DNA from: an uncultured Rhodospirillaceae bacterium
GTDB taxonomy: Bacteria; Pseudomonadota; Alphaproteobacteria; MPNO01
Direction: 5' to 3'
Length of the DNA stretch: 7,524 nucleotides
NCBI GenBank assembly: GCA_937916005.1
Contig: CALGIA010000003.1
Span: 1-7,524 of the forward strand
Made by a program: the position numbers and the translations under genes. Below the pieces are notes generated by a model. The model made no database searches. It saw only the letters and a program-made list of their open reading frames with translations, and had not been told where the DNA came from. This document shows, in pieces, positions 1 to 6,816 of the stretch (the first letter of the stretch is position 1; each line of letters starts with the position of its first letter).

Positions 1-977
1 CCCGCGGTCAAGGACGCCGAATCGCCGGTCAAAAGCGCGCCATAGACGAGGCAAAGCATGACCGCCAGCGTATAGGAGACCCCGGAAGAAAATCCGAGAA
101 CACAGCCAACCGCGATGGATGCGGAGGTGATCAGCAGGATGAGACGCCGTCGACCAAACCGCAGCGCCAGTTCATTGCCGAAAATACTGGCCGGGACGCC
201 GAGCAAAGTCGCCGCCGCCGCCAACGTCGTTGCATTGAGGGCGGTCCAGCCCGCCGACTGCCAATCGGCGGCAAAAACCAGAAAAGCGACAATCCAGGAC
301 CGATAGGCGAACAGTTCCCAATTATGGCCCGCATAGCCCAGGATATAGCTCATGGCCTGCCGGTTACGCAGGACCGGGCGGAAATCCAGAAAATGTGTGT
401 CATGCTGTACCGCCTGAGGCTTGGCGCGCGGTAGCACGGCCAGGATGATGACGATGGCGATGCAGGAACCGATGGCGGTCATGGCGAAGGCCCAGCGCCA
501 GTCGAGCGCGGCGGTGATCTCACCCGCCAACGGATAGGACAAGCCGGCCCCGATCCCGAAACTCGCCGTATAAAAAGCCACGTAGCGGGATTGGCGCGGC
601 GACCCTTCCGTCTGATCGGACAGCGCCTTCAGTCCGGGCATGTAGGTTCCGGCCAGCCCAACGCCCTGGAGGCAGCGAAACAGCATGGCGGACCAGAACC
701 CGTCCGCATAAAGCGCGAACCCAAGCGAGGCCAGCCCGCCGACAATCAGCGCAAATAATATCACCCGCCTCGGATCGACCCGGTCGGTCAGGCTCGACAA
801 AAACGGGACACCCGCGACATAGCCGGCAAAATAGATGCCGCTGATCCAGCCCGCATCCGTATTTGACAGCGCCCATTCGCCCCTGAAGGTTTCCACCAGC
901 GCCTGAAAGCTGGAAAAATTGAGCATGCCGAACATTTCGGCGACGCACATGGAAAGGGCGAGAAGCGGGCCGGCCAT
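1..977 (-). CDS. Major facilitator superfamily (MFS) transporter, 3'-truncated by window edge
   Basis: This is a polytopic inner-membrane secondary transporter of unknown substrate. Translating the minus strand from the ATG at 977 gives 325 residues without a stop before the window ends. A full MFS protein has about 400, so the last two or three helices are missing. Several hydrophobic segments alternate with short charged loops. The loop 2-3 signature (motif A) is visible as SLTDRVDPRR at about residues 62-71. A second copy, GNELALRFGRRR, at about 267-278 marks the start of the second six-helix half. A conserved-looking GHNWELFAYRSW stretch lies at about 217-228. The start is supported by AAAGGA (988-993) 10 bases upstream. 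The gene lies 19 bp behind the small membrane protein gene at 997-1260, so the two are probably co-transcribed. The family call is firm; the transported compound cannot be read from the sequence. A drug, organic-acid or sugar exporter/importer are all possible. Confidence 0.88.
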   Translation of the reverse strand, partial: MAGPLLALSMCVAEMFGMLNFSSFQALVETFRGEWALSNTDAGWISGIYFAGYVAGVPFLSSLTDRVDPRRVILFALIVGGLASLGFALYADGFWSAMLFRCLQGVGLAGTYMPGLKALSDQTEGSPRQSRYVAFYTASFGIGAGLSYPLAGEITAALDWRWAFAMTAIGSCIAIVIILAVLPRAKPQAVQHDTHFLDFRPVLRNRQAMSYILGYAGHNWELFAYRSWIVAFLVFAADWQSAGWTALNATTLAAAATLLGVPASIFGNELALRFGRRRLILLITSASIAVGCVLGFSSGVSYTLAVMLCLVYGALLTGDSASLTA

Positions 978-987
978 GTCACTGGGG

Positions 988-993
988 TCCTTT
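988..993 (-). promoter_or_regulatory. Shine-Dalgarno site of the MFS transporter gene
   Basis: The minus strand reads AAAGGA here, with 10 bases to the ATG at 977. No other ATG or GTG in this frame lies between the upstream gene's stop (997-999) and this ATG, so the site supports the chosen start. Spacing is slightly long but acceptable. Confidence 0.5.
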
Positions 994-996
994 ACG

Positions 997-1260
997 TCAC
1001 TTGAAGCGGGGCTTGAAGCGGGAAAACATGCCGCGCGCTCGTTTTTCGGCCTCATCCATCTTTTGCGCCAGTTTCGGAAACCGCCGGCGCAGCTTGACGA
1101 GAATTGCCCGCGCCGTCCGGGATTCAGTCGACAGCAGGGCCAACCCGATCAACAGGAACAAAATTCCCTGCAATATGGGAAGAAACAGCCCGACGACGCC
1201 CAGCAGGATAAAACCCCATCCGACCCCCAAAACCAGAACGCGTTTTACCAATACCGCCAT
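997..1260 (-). CDS. Small two-helix membrane protein, PGPGW/DUF454-like
   Basis: The product is an 87-residue protein of unknown function. Residues about 6-45 form two closely spaced hydrophobic helices containing GLFLPILQGILFLLIGLALL-type sequence. The C-terminal half (about 46-87) is strongly basic and amphipathic (RTARAILVKLRRRFPKL, then KRARG and SRFKPRFK) and should lie in the cytoplasm. The layout matches the short PGPGW-type putative transmembrane proteins, with PILQG standing where the family's proline-glycine turn normally is. DUF454 (YbaN-like) is the alternative. The frame stays open up to a TTG at 1299, but the ATG at 1260 is preferred because GGGGGA lies just ahead of it and the hydrophobic core begins soon after. 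It is the first gene of a leftward pair with the MFS transporter and is divergent from selA. No catalytic motif is seen, and a role together with the transporter is only a guess from position. Confidence 0.72.
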   Translation of the reverse strand: MAVLVKRVLVLGVGWGFILLGVVGLFLPILQGILFLLIGLALLSTESRTARAILVKLRRRFPKLAQKMDEAEKRARGMFSRFKPRFK

Positions 1261-1364
1261 CTTTCCCCCGGAAAGCGAGACTAAACCATAGATCTGCAAA
1301 CCGCCATTTCTGAACGCAGGGCGAACGTGTTAAACTTCCCGGTGAAATCATAAAAAGTTGGTCC
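1261..1364. promoter_or_regulatory. Divergent intergenic region between the membrane-protein pair and selAB
   Basis: This 104-bp gap is the only substantial non-coding stretch and must hold the promoters of both leftward and rightward units unless selA is expressed from further away. On the minus strand, a weak sigma-70-like pair is visible: TTCAGA (1309-1314) and TATGGT (1285-1290), 18 bases apart. On the plus strand there is an AT-rich patch (TTAAAC at 1330-1335 and CATAAAAAG at about 1349-1357), but no correctly spaced pair convinced me. The minus-strand GGGGGA at 1264-1269 is the probable ribosome site for the gene starting at 1260. No clear inverted-repeat operator or terminator hairpin was found. 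Confidence 0.35.
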
Positions 1365-2786
1365 GTGATGCCCAGCGCGAACAAATCCCTCCAATCCCGT
1401 CTTCCGTCGATCGACCGGCTTTTGCGACTGCCGGAAATCGAAGCCTTGTCCGGAGCCCATGGCCGCCCCATTGTGACAGAGACCGCGCGGGAATGCCTCA
1501 CGGCGCTGCGCAAGTCTATTTCCACCAGCCCACCCGAAACGGCAATCGACATTGAAGACGCAACCATCGCCGCCCGGATTGCCGTGGGCGTGGCTGAAAA
1601 ACTCAGCCCGTCGCTGCGCCGGGTCCATAATCTGACGGGCACCGTGCTGCACACCAATCTGGGGCGCGCCGCCCTGCCCGATGAGGCCATGGAGGCGATC
1701 CGGGACGTCGCCACCGGCGCCAGCAATCTGGAATTCGATATCGCCACGGGAAAGCGCGGCGACCGGGATACCCATCTGGAAGAACGGCTGTGCCGGCTGA
1801 CCGGGGCCGAGGCGGCGACGGTGGTCAATAACAATGCGGCCGCGGTCATGCTGGTTCTGAATTCCCTGGCGCTGCGCAAGGAAGTGCCCGTGTCGCGCGG
1901 CGAACTGATCGAAATTGGCGGCTCGTTCCGCATGCCCGATATCATGTCCCGCGCCGGCTGCAAGCTGGTCGAGGTCGGCACCACCAACCGCACCCACCTT
2001 AAGGATTTCGAACAGGCCATCGGCCCGAAAACCGCGATGATCATGAAGGTGCATACCAGCAATTACGTGGTCCAGGGCTTCACCGCCACGGTCCCTGAAA
2101 ATGAACTCGCGGCCCTGTGCCATGACCGCGGCATTCCGTTCGCCAATGATCTGGGCAGCGGCACCCTGGTCGACCTTACCCGGTTCGGTCTGCCCCACGA
2201 GCCGACCCCCCAGGAAGCCATCGCCGACGGCGCGGATGTGGTGACGTTTTCCGGCGATAAATTGCTCGGCGGACCGCAGGCCGGGCTGATCGTCGGCACG
2301 GCGGACTGCATCGCCAAGATCAAGCGCAACCCCATGAAGCGCGCGCTGCGGGTCGACAAGATGACCATCGCGGCGCTCAGCGCCATTCTCGCCCTCTATG
2401 AAAACCCGGACAGCCTGGCCGAGAAAGTCCCCACATTGCGCATGCTGGCGCGGGCGCCCGGCGACATCGAAGCTGCCGCCCAACGGGTGGTCCCCCATCT
2501 GAAAAACCTGTTCGGCGACACGGCCTCGGTCGAGATCATTGATTGCTTCAGCCAGATCGGCTCAGGCGCGCTGCCCGTCGAAAGCCTGCCGAGCAAGGCG
2601 GTCGCCATCACGCCGAATGCCGCAAAGAAGGGCGGCGCGCTGAAACGCATGGCGGCGCAATTCGCCCACCTGCCCACGCCCGTGATCGGCCGCGTCCAGG
2701 ACGACCGGCTGATCTTCGATCTCCGTTGCCTGGACGATGAAGACGGGTTTATCGCCCAGCTCGCCGGCTTTGGTGACCCACGATGA
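1365..2786 (+). CDS. selA: L-seryl-tRNA(Sec) selenium transferase (selenocysteine synthase)
   Basis: SelA is the PLP enzyme that converts Ser-tRNA(Sec) to selenocysteinyl-tRNA(Sec) with selenophosphate as selenium donor, acting in the cytoplasm as a large ring-shaped homo-oligomer. The 473-residue product is close to the E. coli length (463) and looks complete. It shows the N-terminal tRNA-binding segment (LPSIDRLL, about 13-20), then NLTGTVLHTNLGRA (about 89-102), VNNNAAAV (about 154-161), VSRGELIEIGGSFR (about 176-189), EVGTTNRTH (about 203-211), MKVHTSNY (about 227-234), NDLGSGTLVDL (about 261-271) and the PLP-lysine motif SGDKLLGGPQAG, whose lysine is residue 299. The C-terminus carries PVIGRVQDDRLIFDLRCL. 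The start is GTG at 1365 or the adjacent ATG at 1368. No other in-frame ATG or GTG lies nearby upstream, and no good Shine-Dalgarno sequence precedes either. The gene overlaps selB by ATGA, indicating translational coupling. Identification is essentially certain. Confidence 0.98.
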   Translation: MMPSANKSLQSRLPSIDRLLRLPEIEALSGAHGRPIVTETARECLTALRKSISTSPPETAIDIEDATIAARIAVGVAEKLSPSLRRVHNLTGTVLHTNLGRAALPDEAMEAIRDVATGASNLEFDIATGKRGDRDTHLEERLCRLTGAEAATVVNNNAAAVMLVLNSLALRKEVPVSRGELIEIGGSFRMPDIMSRAGCKLVEVGTTNRTHLKDFEQAIGPKTAMIMKVHTSNYVVQGFTATVPENELAALCHDRGIPFANDLGSGTLVDLTRFGLPHEPTPQEAIADGADVVTFSGDKLLGGPQAGLIVGTADCIAKIKRNPMKRALRVDKMTIAALSAILALYENPDSLAEKVPTLRMLARAPGDIEAAAQRVVPHLKNLFGDTASVEIIDCFSQIGSGALPVESLPSKAVAITPNAAKKGGALKRMAAQFAHLPTPVIGRVQDDRLIFDLRCLDDEDGFIAQLAGFGDPR

Positions 2787-4705
2787 TCATCGCGACCGCG
2801 GGCCACGTGGATCACGGCAAGACCCTGCTGGTGAAGGCGTTGACCGGCGTTGATACGGACCGGCTGCCGGAAGAAAAGAAGCGCAACCTGACCATTGATC
2901 TCGGTTTCGCCTATATGCCGATTGCAGATGGCAAGGTGCTGGGATTCGTCGATGTGCCTGGTCATGAAAAATTCATCCGCAACATGCTGTGCGGCGTGGC
3001 CGCGATCGATTTCGTGCTGTTCATAGTCGCCGCCGATGACGGACCCATGCCGCAGACGGCGGAACATCTCGCCATATTGGATCTGCTCGGAGTCAGCAAG
3101 GGTGCGGTCGCACTGACCAAGATCGACCGGGTCGATGAAGACCGGCTGGCCGAGGTCACAGACGAGATTACCGAATTATTTTCCGCAACGTCCCTGGCCG
3201 ATGCGCCCATCATGCCGGTATCCGCAATCACCGGCGACGGCATTGACGAACTGGGGGACCATCTGATCTCCGTCGCCGGCCACATCAAGCCACGCGACCC
3301 AAGCGGCAATTTCCGCCTCGCCATCGACCGGTCCTTCAATATCACGGGCGCGGGCGTGGTGGTCACGGGCACGGTGTTTTCAGGCCAGGTTGCGGTTGGT
3401 GACCAGGTCATGGTGTCGACCGCCGGGCTGCCGGTGCGGGTGCGTGGCATTCATGCCCAAGACAGAAAATCCGATCGTGGTATCGCCGGCGACCGCTGCG
3501 CCCTGAATATTACGGGGCCGAACCTGCAGCTCAGCGCTGTCACTCGCGGCGACTGGATCGTCGCCGTCAACGCCCATAACCCGGTGCGCCGGATCGATGT
3601 GGAACTCCGCGTAACCGAAGACGAAATTCGACCGCTGGCCCACTGGACGCCGGTTCATGTCCATCTCGGCGCGACGGACGTTACGGGACGGGTTGCGATT
3701 CTCGAAGGCCGCAATATCCAGCCGGGCGAAACGGCGCTGGTACAGCTTGTGCTCGACCAGGAAATCGGCGCCTGGTACGGCGACGGCTTGATCCTGCGCG
3801 ATCAGTCGGCGCGCCGGACCATCGGCGGCGCGCGGGTGGTTGATGTTTTTCCGCCCAATCGGGGCCGTGCCAAGCCGGGCCGTCTGGCATATCTTCACGC
3901 CATGGCCGAGCCGGACGCGCCGACAGCGCTCGCGCAGTTACTGGACGTCGCGCCGAACGGGCTCGATCTGTCGAAATTCAATCTCTGCCGCAACATGACT
4001 CCGGTGGAAACCGGCATCCTCGGCGAGCTTACCCCCATGCGCCGCGTCGGCGAATCCGACCGCCAGATCGGATTTTCCGCCGACCATTGGGCGGCGTTGC
4101 AACGGGATGTGGTTGAGATGCTGGAGAGTTGGCACCGCACTCATCCGGACACCGGCGGGGCAACCGCGCCCAACATCGCGTCGTCCCTGTCCCGGCGCAT
4201 GAGACCGGACACATTAGGGGCGGTGCTGCCCGAACTGGCGCGGGACGGCGTCATCGCCTTTGACGGGCAGCGCGCCCGGCTTCCCCAGCACGCGCCCGAA
4301 CTGACCCCGGCCGACAGCAAGCTGTGGAAAATGGTGGAACCGCTGATGAACGACGCCGGCGTACGGTCGATCACCGTGCGCGACCTGGCCCAGGCGCTCG
4401 GGTTCGATGACCGCCGCGTGGCAACATTCCTGACCCGGGCGGCGCGTCTCGGCTTCGTGATCCAGGTCGCCAAAAACCGGTTCTATATTCCGGACACCTT
4501 GCGCGGCCTGGCCGTAATCGCCGAAGACCTGGCGGGTGACACGGAAAGCGGCGTCATTACCGCCAAGGAATATCGCGACCGGTCCGGGATCGGCCGCAAT
4601 TTGACCATCGAAGTACTGGAATATTTCGACAAGGCGCGGTTTACGCGCCGGGTCGGGGAAGCGCGCGAAATCCTGCGCCCGGCCGCGGAATGTTTTACCG
4701 ATTAA
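2783..4705 (+). CDS. selB: Selenocysteine-specific translation elongation factor SelB
   Basis: SelB is the GTPase that carries Sec-tRNA(Sec) to the ribosome and binds the SECIS hairpin of selenoprotein mRNAs, so that UGA is read as selenocysteine. The 640-residue product has the full EF-Tu-like G domain: G1 AGHVDHGKT (6-14), switch I with RNLTIDLGF (34-42), G3 DVPGHEKF (57-64), G4 TKID (112-115) and G5 SAITG (147-151). Domain II follows with SFNITGAGVVVTGTVFSG (184-201) and the RGIHAQDR segment (221-228), then domain III. The rest, from about 380 to 640, fits the family's winged-helix domains that bind SECIS RNA. E. coli SelB is 614 residues, so this copy looks intact. The start ATG overlaps the selA stop (ATGA, 2783-2786), so coupled translation is likely. 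The stop shares TTAA with the convergent hyuB stop. Switch I has RNLT where E. coli SelB has RGMT; the key threonine is kept. Confidence 0.98.
   Translation: MIIATAGHVDHGKTLLVKALTGVDTDRLPEEKKRNLTIDLGFAYMPIADGKVLGFVDVPGHEKFIRNMLCGVAAIDFVLFIVAADDGPMPQTAEHLAILDLLGVSKGAVALTKIDRVDEDRLAEVTDEITELFSATSLADAPIMPVSAITGDGIDELGDHLISVAGHIKPRDPSGNFRLAIDRSFNITGAGVVVTGTVFSGQVAVGDQVMVSTAGLPVRVRGIHAQDRKSDRGIAGDRCALNITGPNLQLSAVTRGDWIVAVNAHNPVRRIDVELRVTEDEIRPLAHWTPVHVHLGATDVTGRVAILEGRNIQPGETALVQLVLDQEIGAWYGDGLILRDQSARRTIGGARVVDVFPPNRGRAKPGRLAYLHAMAEPDAPTALAQLLDVAPNGLDLSKFNLCRNMTPVETGILGELTPMRRVGESDRQIGFSADHWAALQRDVVEMLESWHRTHPDTGGATAPNIASSLSRRMRPDTLGAVLPELARDGVIAFDGQRARLPQHAPELTPADSKLWKMVEPLMNDAGVRSITVRDLAQALGFDDRRVATFLTRAARLGFVIQVAKNRFYIPDTLRGLAVIAEDLAGDTESGVITAKEYRDRSGIGRNLTIEVLEYFDKARFTRRVGEAREILRPAAECFTD
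4702..4705. other. Shared stop codons of convergent selB and hyuB
   Basis: The four bases TTAA serve both genes: TAA at 4703-4705 ends selB on the plus strand, and the complement of 4702-4704 gives TAA ending hyuB on the minus strand. The coding regions therefore overlap tail to tail by 4 bp, leaving no untranslated space for a terminator between them. Confidence 0.95.
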
Positions 4706-6816
4706 TGCGCCTTGCGCACTTCGCGGACGGAATGCAAAACGCCGCATCCGGGGCAGGCGGTTTCCTGAAGTTCGAAATTGGGACTATCCCCATTCCAGCG
4801 CATGGCGATCCACGGGCCGGCCTTGGATAACGGCGCCGAAGTCCTGATCGCGCCGCTGCTGAGTTTATGTCCGCAGCGGCAGCTTATGATTCCATCCCCG
4901 TCCAGGGTTACATTTTCACCGATTTGGCGTGATGCGCCGTCACTCGGCGCGGCCGGATGATCGCCACTGTCCCACTTCCCTTCCCGACCCTGCTTGCGGC
5001 GCGCGCGGATGTCGTCGCGGAGTACGGCGCTTGCCTCATGATCCACATGACCATCGCCATCGCTGATTACGCCATAATTATCCCGCGCGCGGCCCGGAGA
5101 GACCAACCCGTCGGCCACATCACGCCCGACATCTTCCGCCGCCCGGTCCATGGGGTCGCCATATCCGCCGCCGCCGGCCGGGTAGAACACCATCACATCG
5201 TCGCGGTCGAGCACGCCCTCGGCCTTGGACGGCAGATGGTGCAGATCGCCGCCAAAATCGGAATCGTCCATCGGCGTCCGCCCGGCGCGTAACCGGTCCC
5301 AGACCTTGCTTGACCGGATCACGGTGACCTGGGACCCTGCCCCGGGATATCCGCCATCAATACCGTGGGCGTTTGTCTGGTCGGTGCCGGCCGTATTGGT
5401 CGATTTAAACAGCGCCTGATCCACACCATAGGGCGTGATCGCCACCGCCGACGTGAGCCCGCCGCGATACATGCCGGCCCCGCCGGAATCCGGCAGCCTG
5501 CGGCGATAGACATAGAGCAGCGGGAGTTTCCATTCCGCGCCTTCGATATTGCCGAGGCTGCCCGCGAAAGACGTGATGGTTCCCGCATGGCTGAAACCGT
5601 CGGCGAAGCTGCGCGCCGCCGCGCCACTGCCCCGGTGATCGGACAATAATGCGCCGACCCGCTTTCCATCTTCATTGGTCGCGAAAACATTGTTGCAGTT
5701 GGCCGATGAATTCCACGACGGGCAGACCCGGTCGCGGAATGTTTCCGACGCGTTGAACATCTTGGCCACGGCCTGGGTCGCGGCCACCGTCACCAGCCAG
5801 CGAAACCCGACCGTCGAGATACTGACCGGCGCGGGAAATTGCGCGTTGACCACGGTGCCTTCCGGCGCGGTGACCCGCAGACAGCGCCTGAGCCCTTCGT
5901 TCCAGTCAATATCGCCCTGGCACAGGAAGCTGAACAGCGGCACCGCGGAGCCCGACACGGTCGCCTGCCAGGTCGCGTTGACCGCCGCGTCGACCTGGGG
6001 TGACGACCCGGTGAAATCGAAATGCAGGTTATCGCCTTCCCGCGTCAGGGTCAGGGCGACCCGGTGGATACGGTCCGACCCGACCCGGTCGCCATCCATC
6101 CACGCTTCGCCGGTCCAGGACCCTTCGGGCAATTGGGCGATGCAGTCGCGGACCTGGCGTTCCGCCAGATCTATGGACCGACGCATGACGGTTTCTATGA
6201 CATCCTTTCCCTGCTCATCCAGCAGTGCATCGAGCCGGGTCTTGGCCACATGGATCGCGCCGATCTGGGCGCGCAGATCCAGCGCCACCATGTCGGGAAG
6301 CCGAGAATTGGTCACGAACGTATGTTCGACTTCTGTCGACAATTCGCCTTCATCGACAATTTTCAGGAAATAGCGCGGCGGGTCCTGATAGATCGTGCGC
6401 GCATTGATGCAGAAGCTGCCTTCATCGACTCCGCCCACATCGGGGTGATGCACCACATTGCCGACCCACATGAAAACCTCGCCATCGCGGAACAGCGGGC
6501 TGGCCACCACCACATCATTCTGGTGCAGCGCGCCCAGGAACGGGTCATTGGTCATGAACACGTCGCCGTCGCGGATGCGCCCGGCTTTTTCGATGATCGA
6601 GCGCAACGTATCGCCCATGGTGGTGACGTGAACCACCGAACCGATGCCCGCCGTCACGACCTGGCCATCGGCGGTAAACAGCCCGACATTGAAATCATTG
6701 CCCTCGACGACGATGGGCGAAGCCGAAATGGTCTTGATGGCGATGCCCTGTTCGTCATTGATCTGCCACAGGCGATGCTTGACGACTTCGAAGGTGATGG
6801 GATCGAGTTCGGTCAT
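4702..6816 (-). CDS. hyuB: Hydantoinase B/oxoprolinase-family subunit with C-terminal zinc-ribbon-like extension
   Basis: This is the HyuB-type subunit of an ATP-dependent enzyme of the hydantoinase/5-oxoprolinase/acetone carboxylase superfamily. It would pair with the HyuA product encoded just upstream. Residues 1 to about 600 are a full HyuB domain: DPITFEVVKHRLW (5-17), the FMTNDPFLGALHQND segment (87-101), GNVVHHPDVGG (119-129), RAQIGA (182-187) and the C-terminal glycine loop AGGGGYGDP (547-555), followed by the usual DVADGLVSPGRARDNYGV tail. At 704 residues it is longer than a usual HyuB (roughly 500-600). After a hydrophilic linker (about 601-632) comes a module of about 70 residues with cysteines at 646, 648, 688 and 691. 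The start ATG at 6816 overlaps the hyuA stop (ATGA), and GGGGG lies a short distance upstream. The substrate cannot be read directly; the extension favours a carboxylase-type complex over a simple 5-oxoprolinase or N-methylhydantoinase. The symbol is given for the family, not for a proven substrate. Confidence 0.93.
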   Translation of the reverse strand: MTELDPITFEVVKHRLWQINDEQGIAIKTISASPIVVEGNDFNVGLFTADGQVVTAGIGSVVHVTTMGDTLRSIIEKAGRIRDGDVFMTNDPFLGALHQNDVVVASPLFRDGEVFMWVGNVVHHPDVGGVDEGSFCINARTIYQDPPRYFLKIVDEGELSTEVEHTFVTNSRLPDMVALDLRAQIGAIHVAKTRLDALLDEQGKDVIETVMRRSIDLAERQVRDCIAQLPEGSWTGEAWMDGDRVGSDRIHRVALTLTREGDNLHFDFTGSSPQVDAAVNATWQATVSGSAVPLFSFLCQGDIDWNEGLRRCLRVTAPEGTVVNAQFPAPVSISTVGFRWLVTVAATQAVAKMFNASETFRDRVCPSWNSSANCNNVFATNEDGKRVGALLSDHRGSGAAARSFADGFSHAGTITSFAGSLGNIEGAEWKLPLLYVYRRRLPDSGGAGMYRGGLTSAVAITPYGVDQALFKSTNTAGTDQTNAHGIDGGYPGAGSQVTVIRSSKVWDRLRAGRTPMDDSDFGGDLHHLPSKAEGVLDRDDVMVFYPAGGGGYGDPMDRAAEDVGRDVADGLVSPGRARDNYGVISDGDGHVDHEASAVLRDDIRARRKQGREGKWDSGDHPAAPSDGASRQIGENVTLDGDGIISCRCGHKLSSGAIRTSAPLSKAGPWIAMRWNGDSPNFELQETACPGCGVLHSVREVRKAH
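4705..4920 (-). other. HyuB C-terminal four-cysteine module, acetone carboxylase gamma-like
   Basis: This segment encodes roughly residues 633-704 of the HyuB protein. It reads as a small beta-rich domain with CRCGH at 646-650 and CPGCG at 688-692, giving a CxC-x39-CxxC arrangement that suits a structural zinc site. Acetone carboxylase and acetophenone carboxylase have a separate small zinc-binding subunit, and the cysteine pairs and final position resemble that subunit fused here to HyuB. The resemblance is judged by eye. A generic zinc ribbon with no evolutionary link is the alternative. Confidence 0.6.

Noticed and set aside
520..948. 142-codon open frame on the minus strand inside the MFS gene
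   Set aside because: It is in the wrong frame. The frame starting at 977 gives a continuous membrane protein with both MFS motif A copies.
1261..1364. A tRNA-Sec gene (selC) in the gap upstream of selA
   Set aside because: No cloverleaf with the long acceptor and extra arms of tRNA-Sec could be drawn. The gap is AT-leaning at its right end and lacks a T-loop GTTC-type signature.
1124..2062. 312-codon open frame on the minus strand across the intergenic region and selA
   Set aside because: The product is Ser/Arg-rich with no domain signature, and it overlaps both the small membrane protein gene and selA. It is a shadow frame.
1281..2498. 405-codon open frame on the minus strand opposite selA
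   Set aside because: It lies wholly antisense to a certain selA gene. Its translation is rich in Gly, Arg, Ala, His and Gln with no family resemblance, as expected for a shadow frame in GC-rich DNA.
4214..4747. 177-codon open frame on the minus strand opposite the 3' end of selB
   Set aside because: It is complement-strand sequence of the SelB winged-helix region, with no motif, and it also overlaps the end of hyuB.
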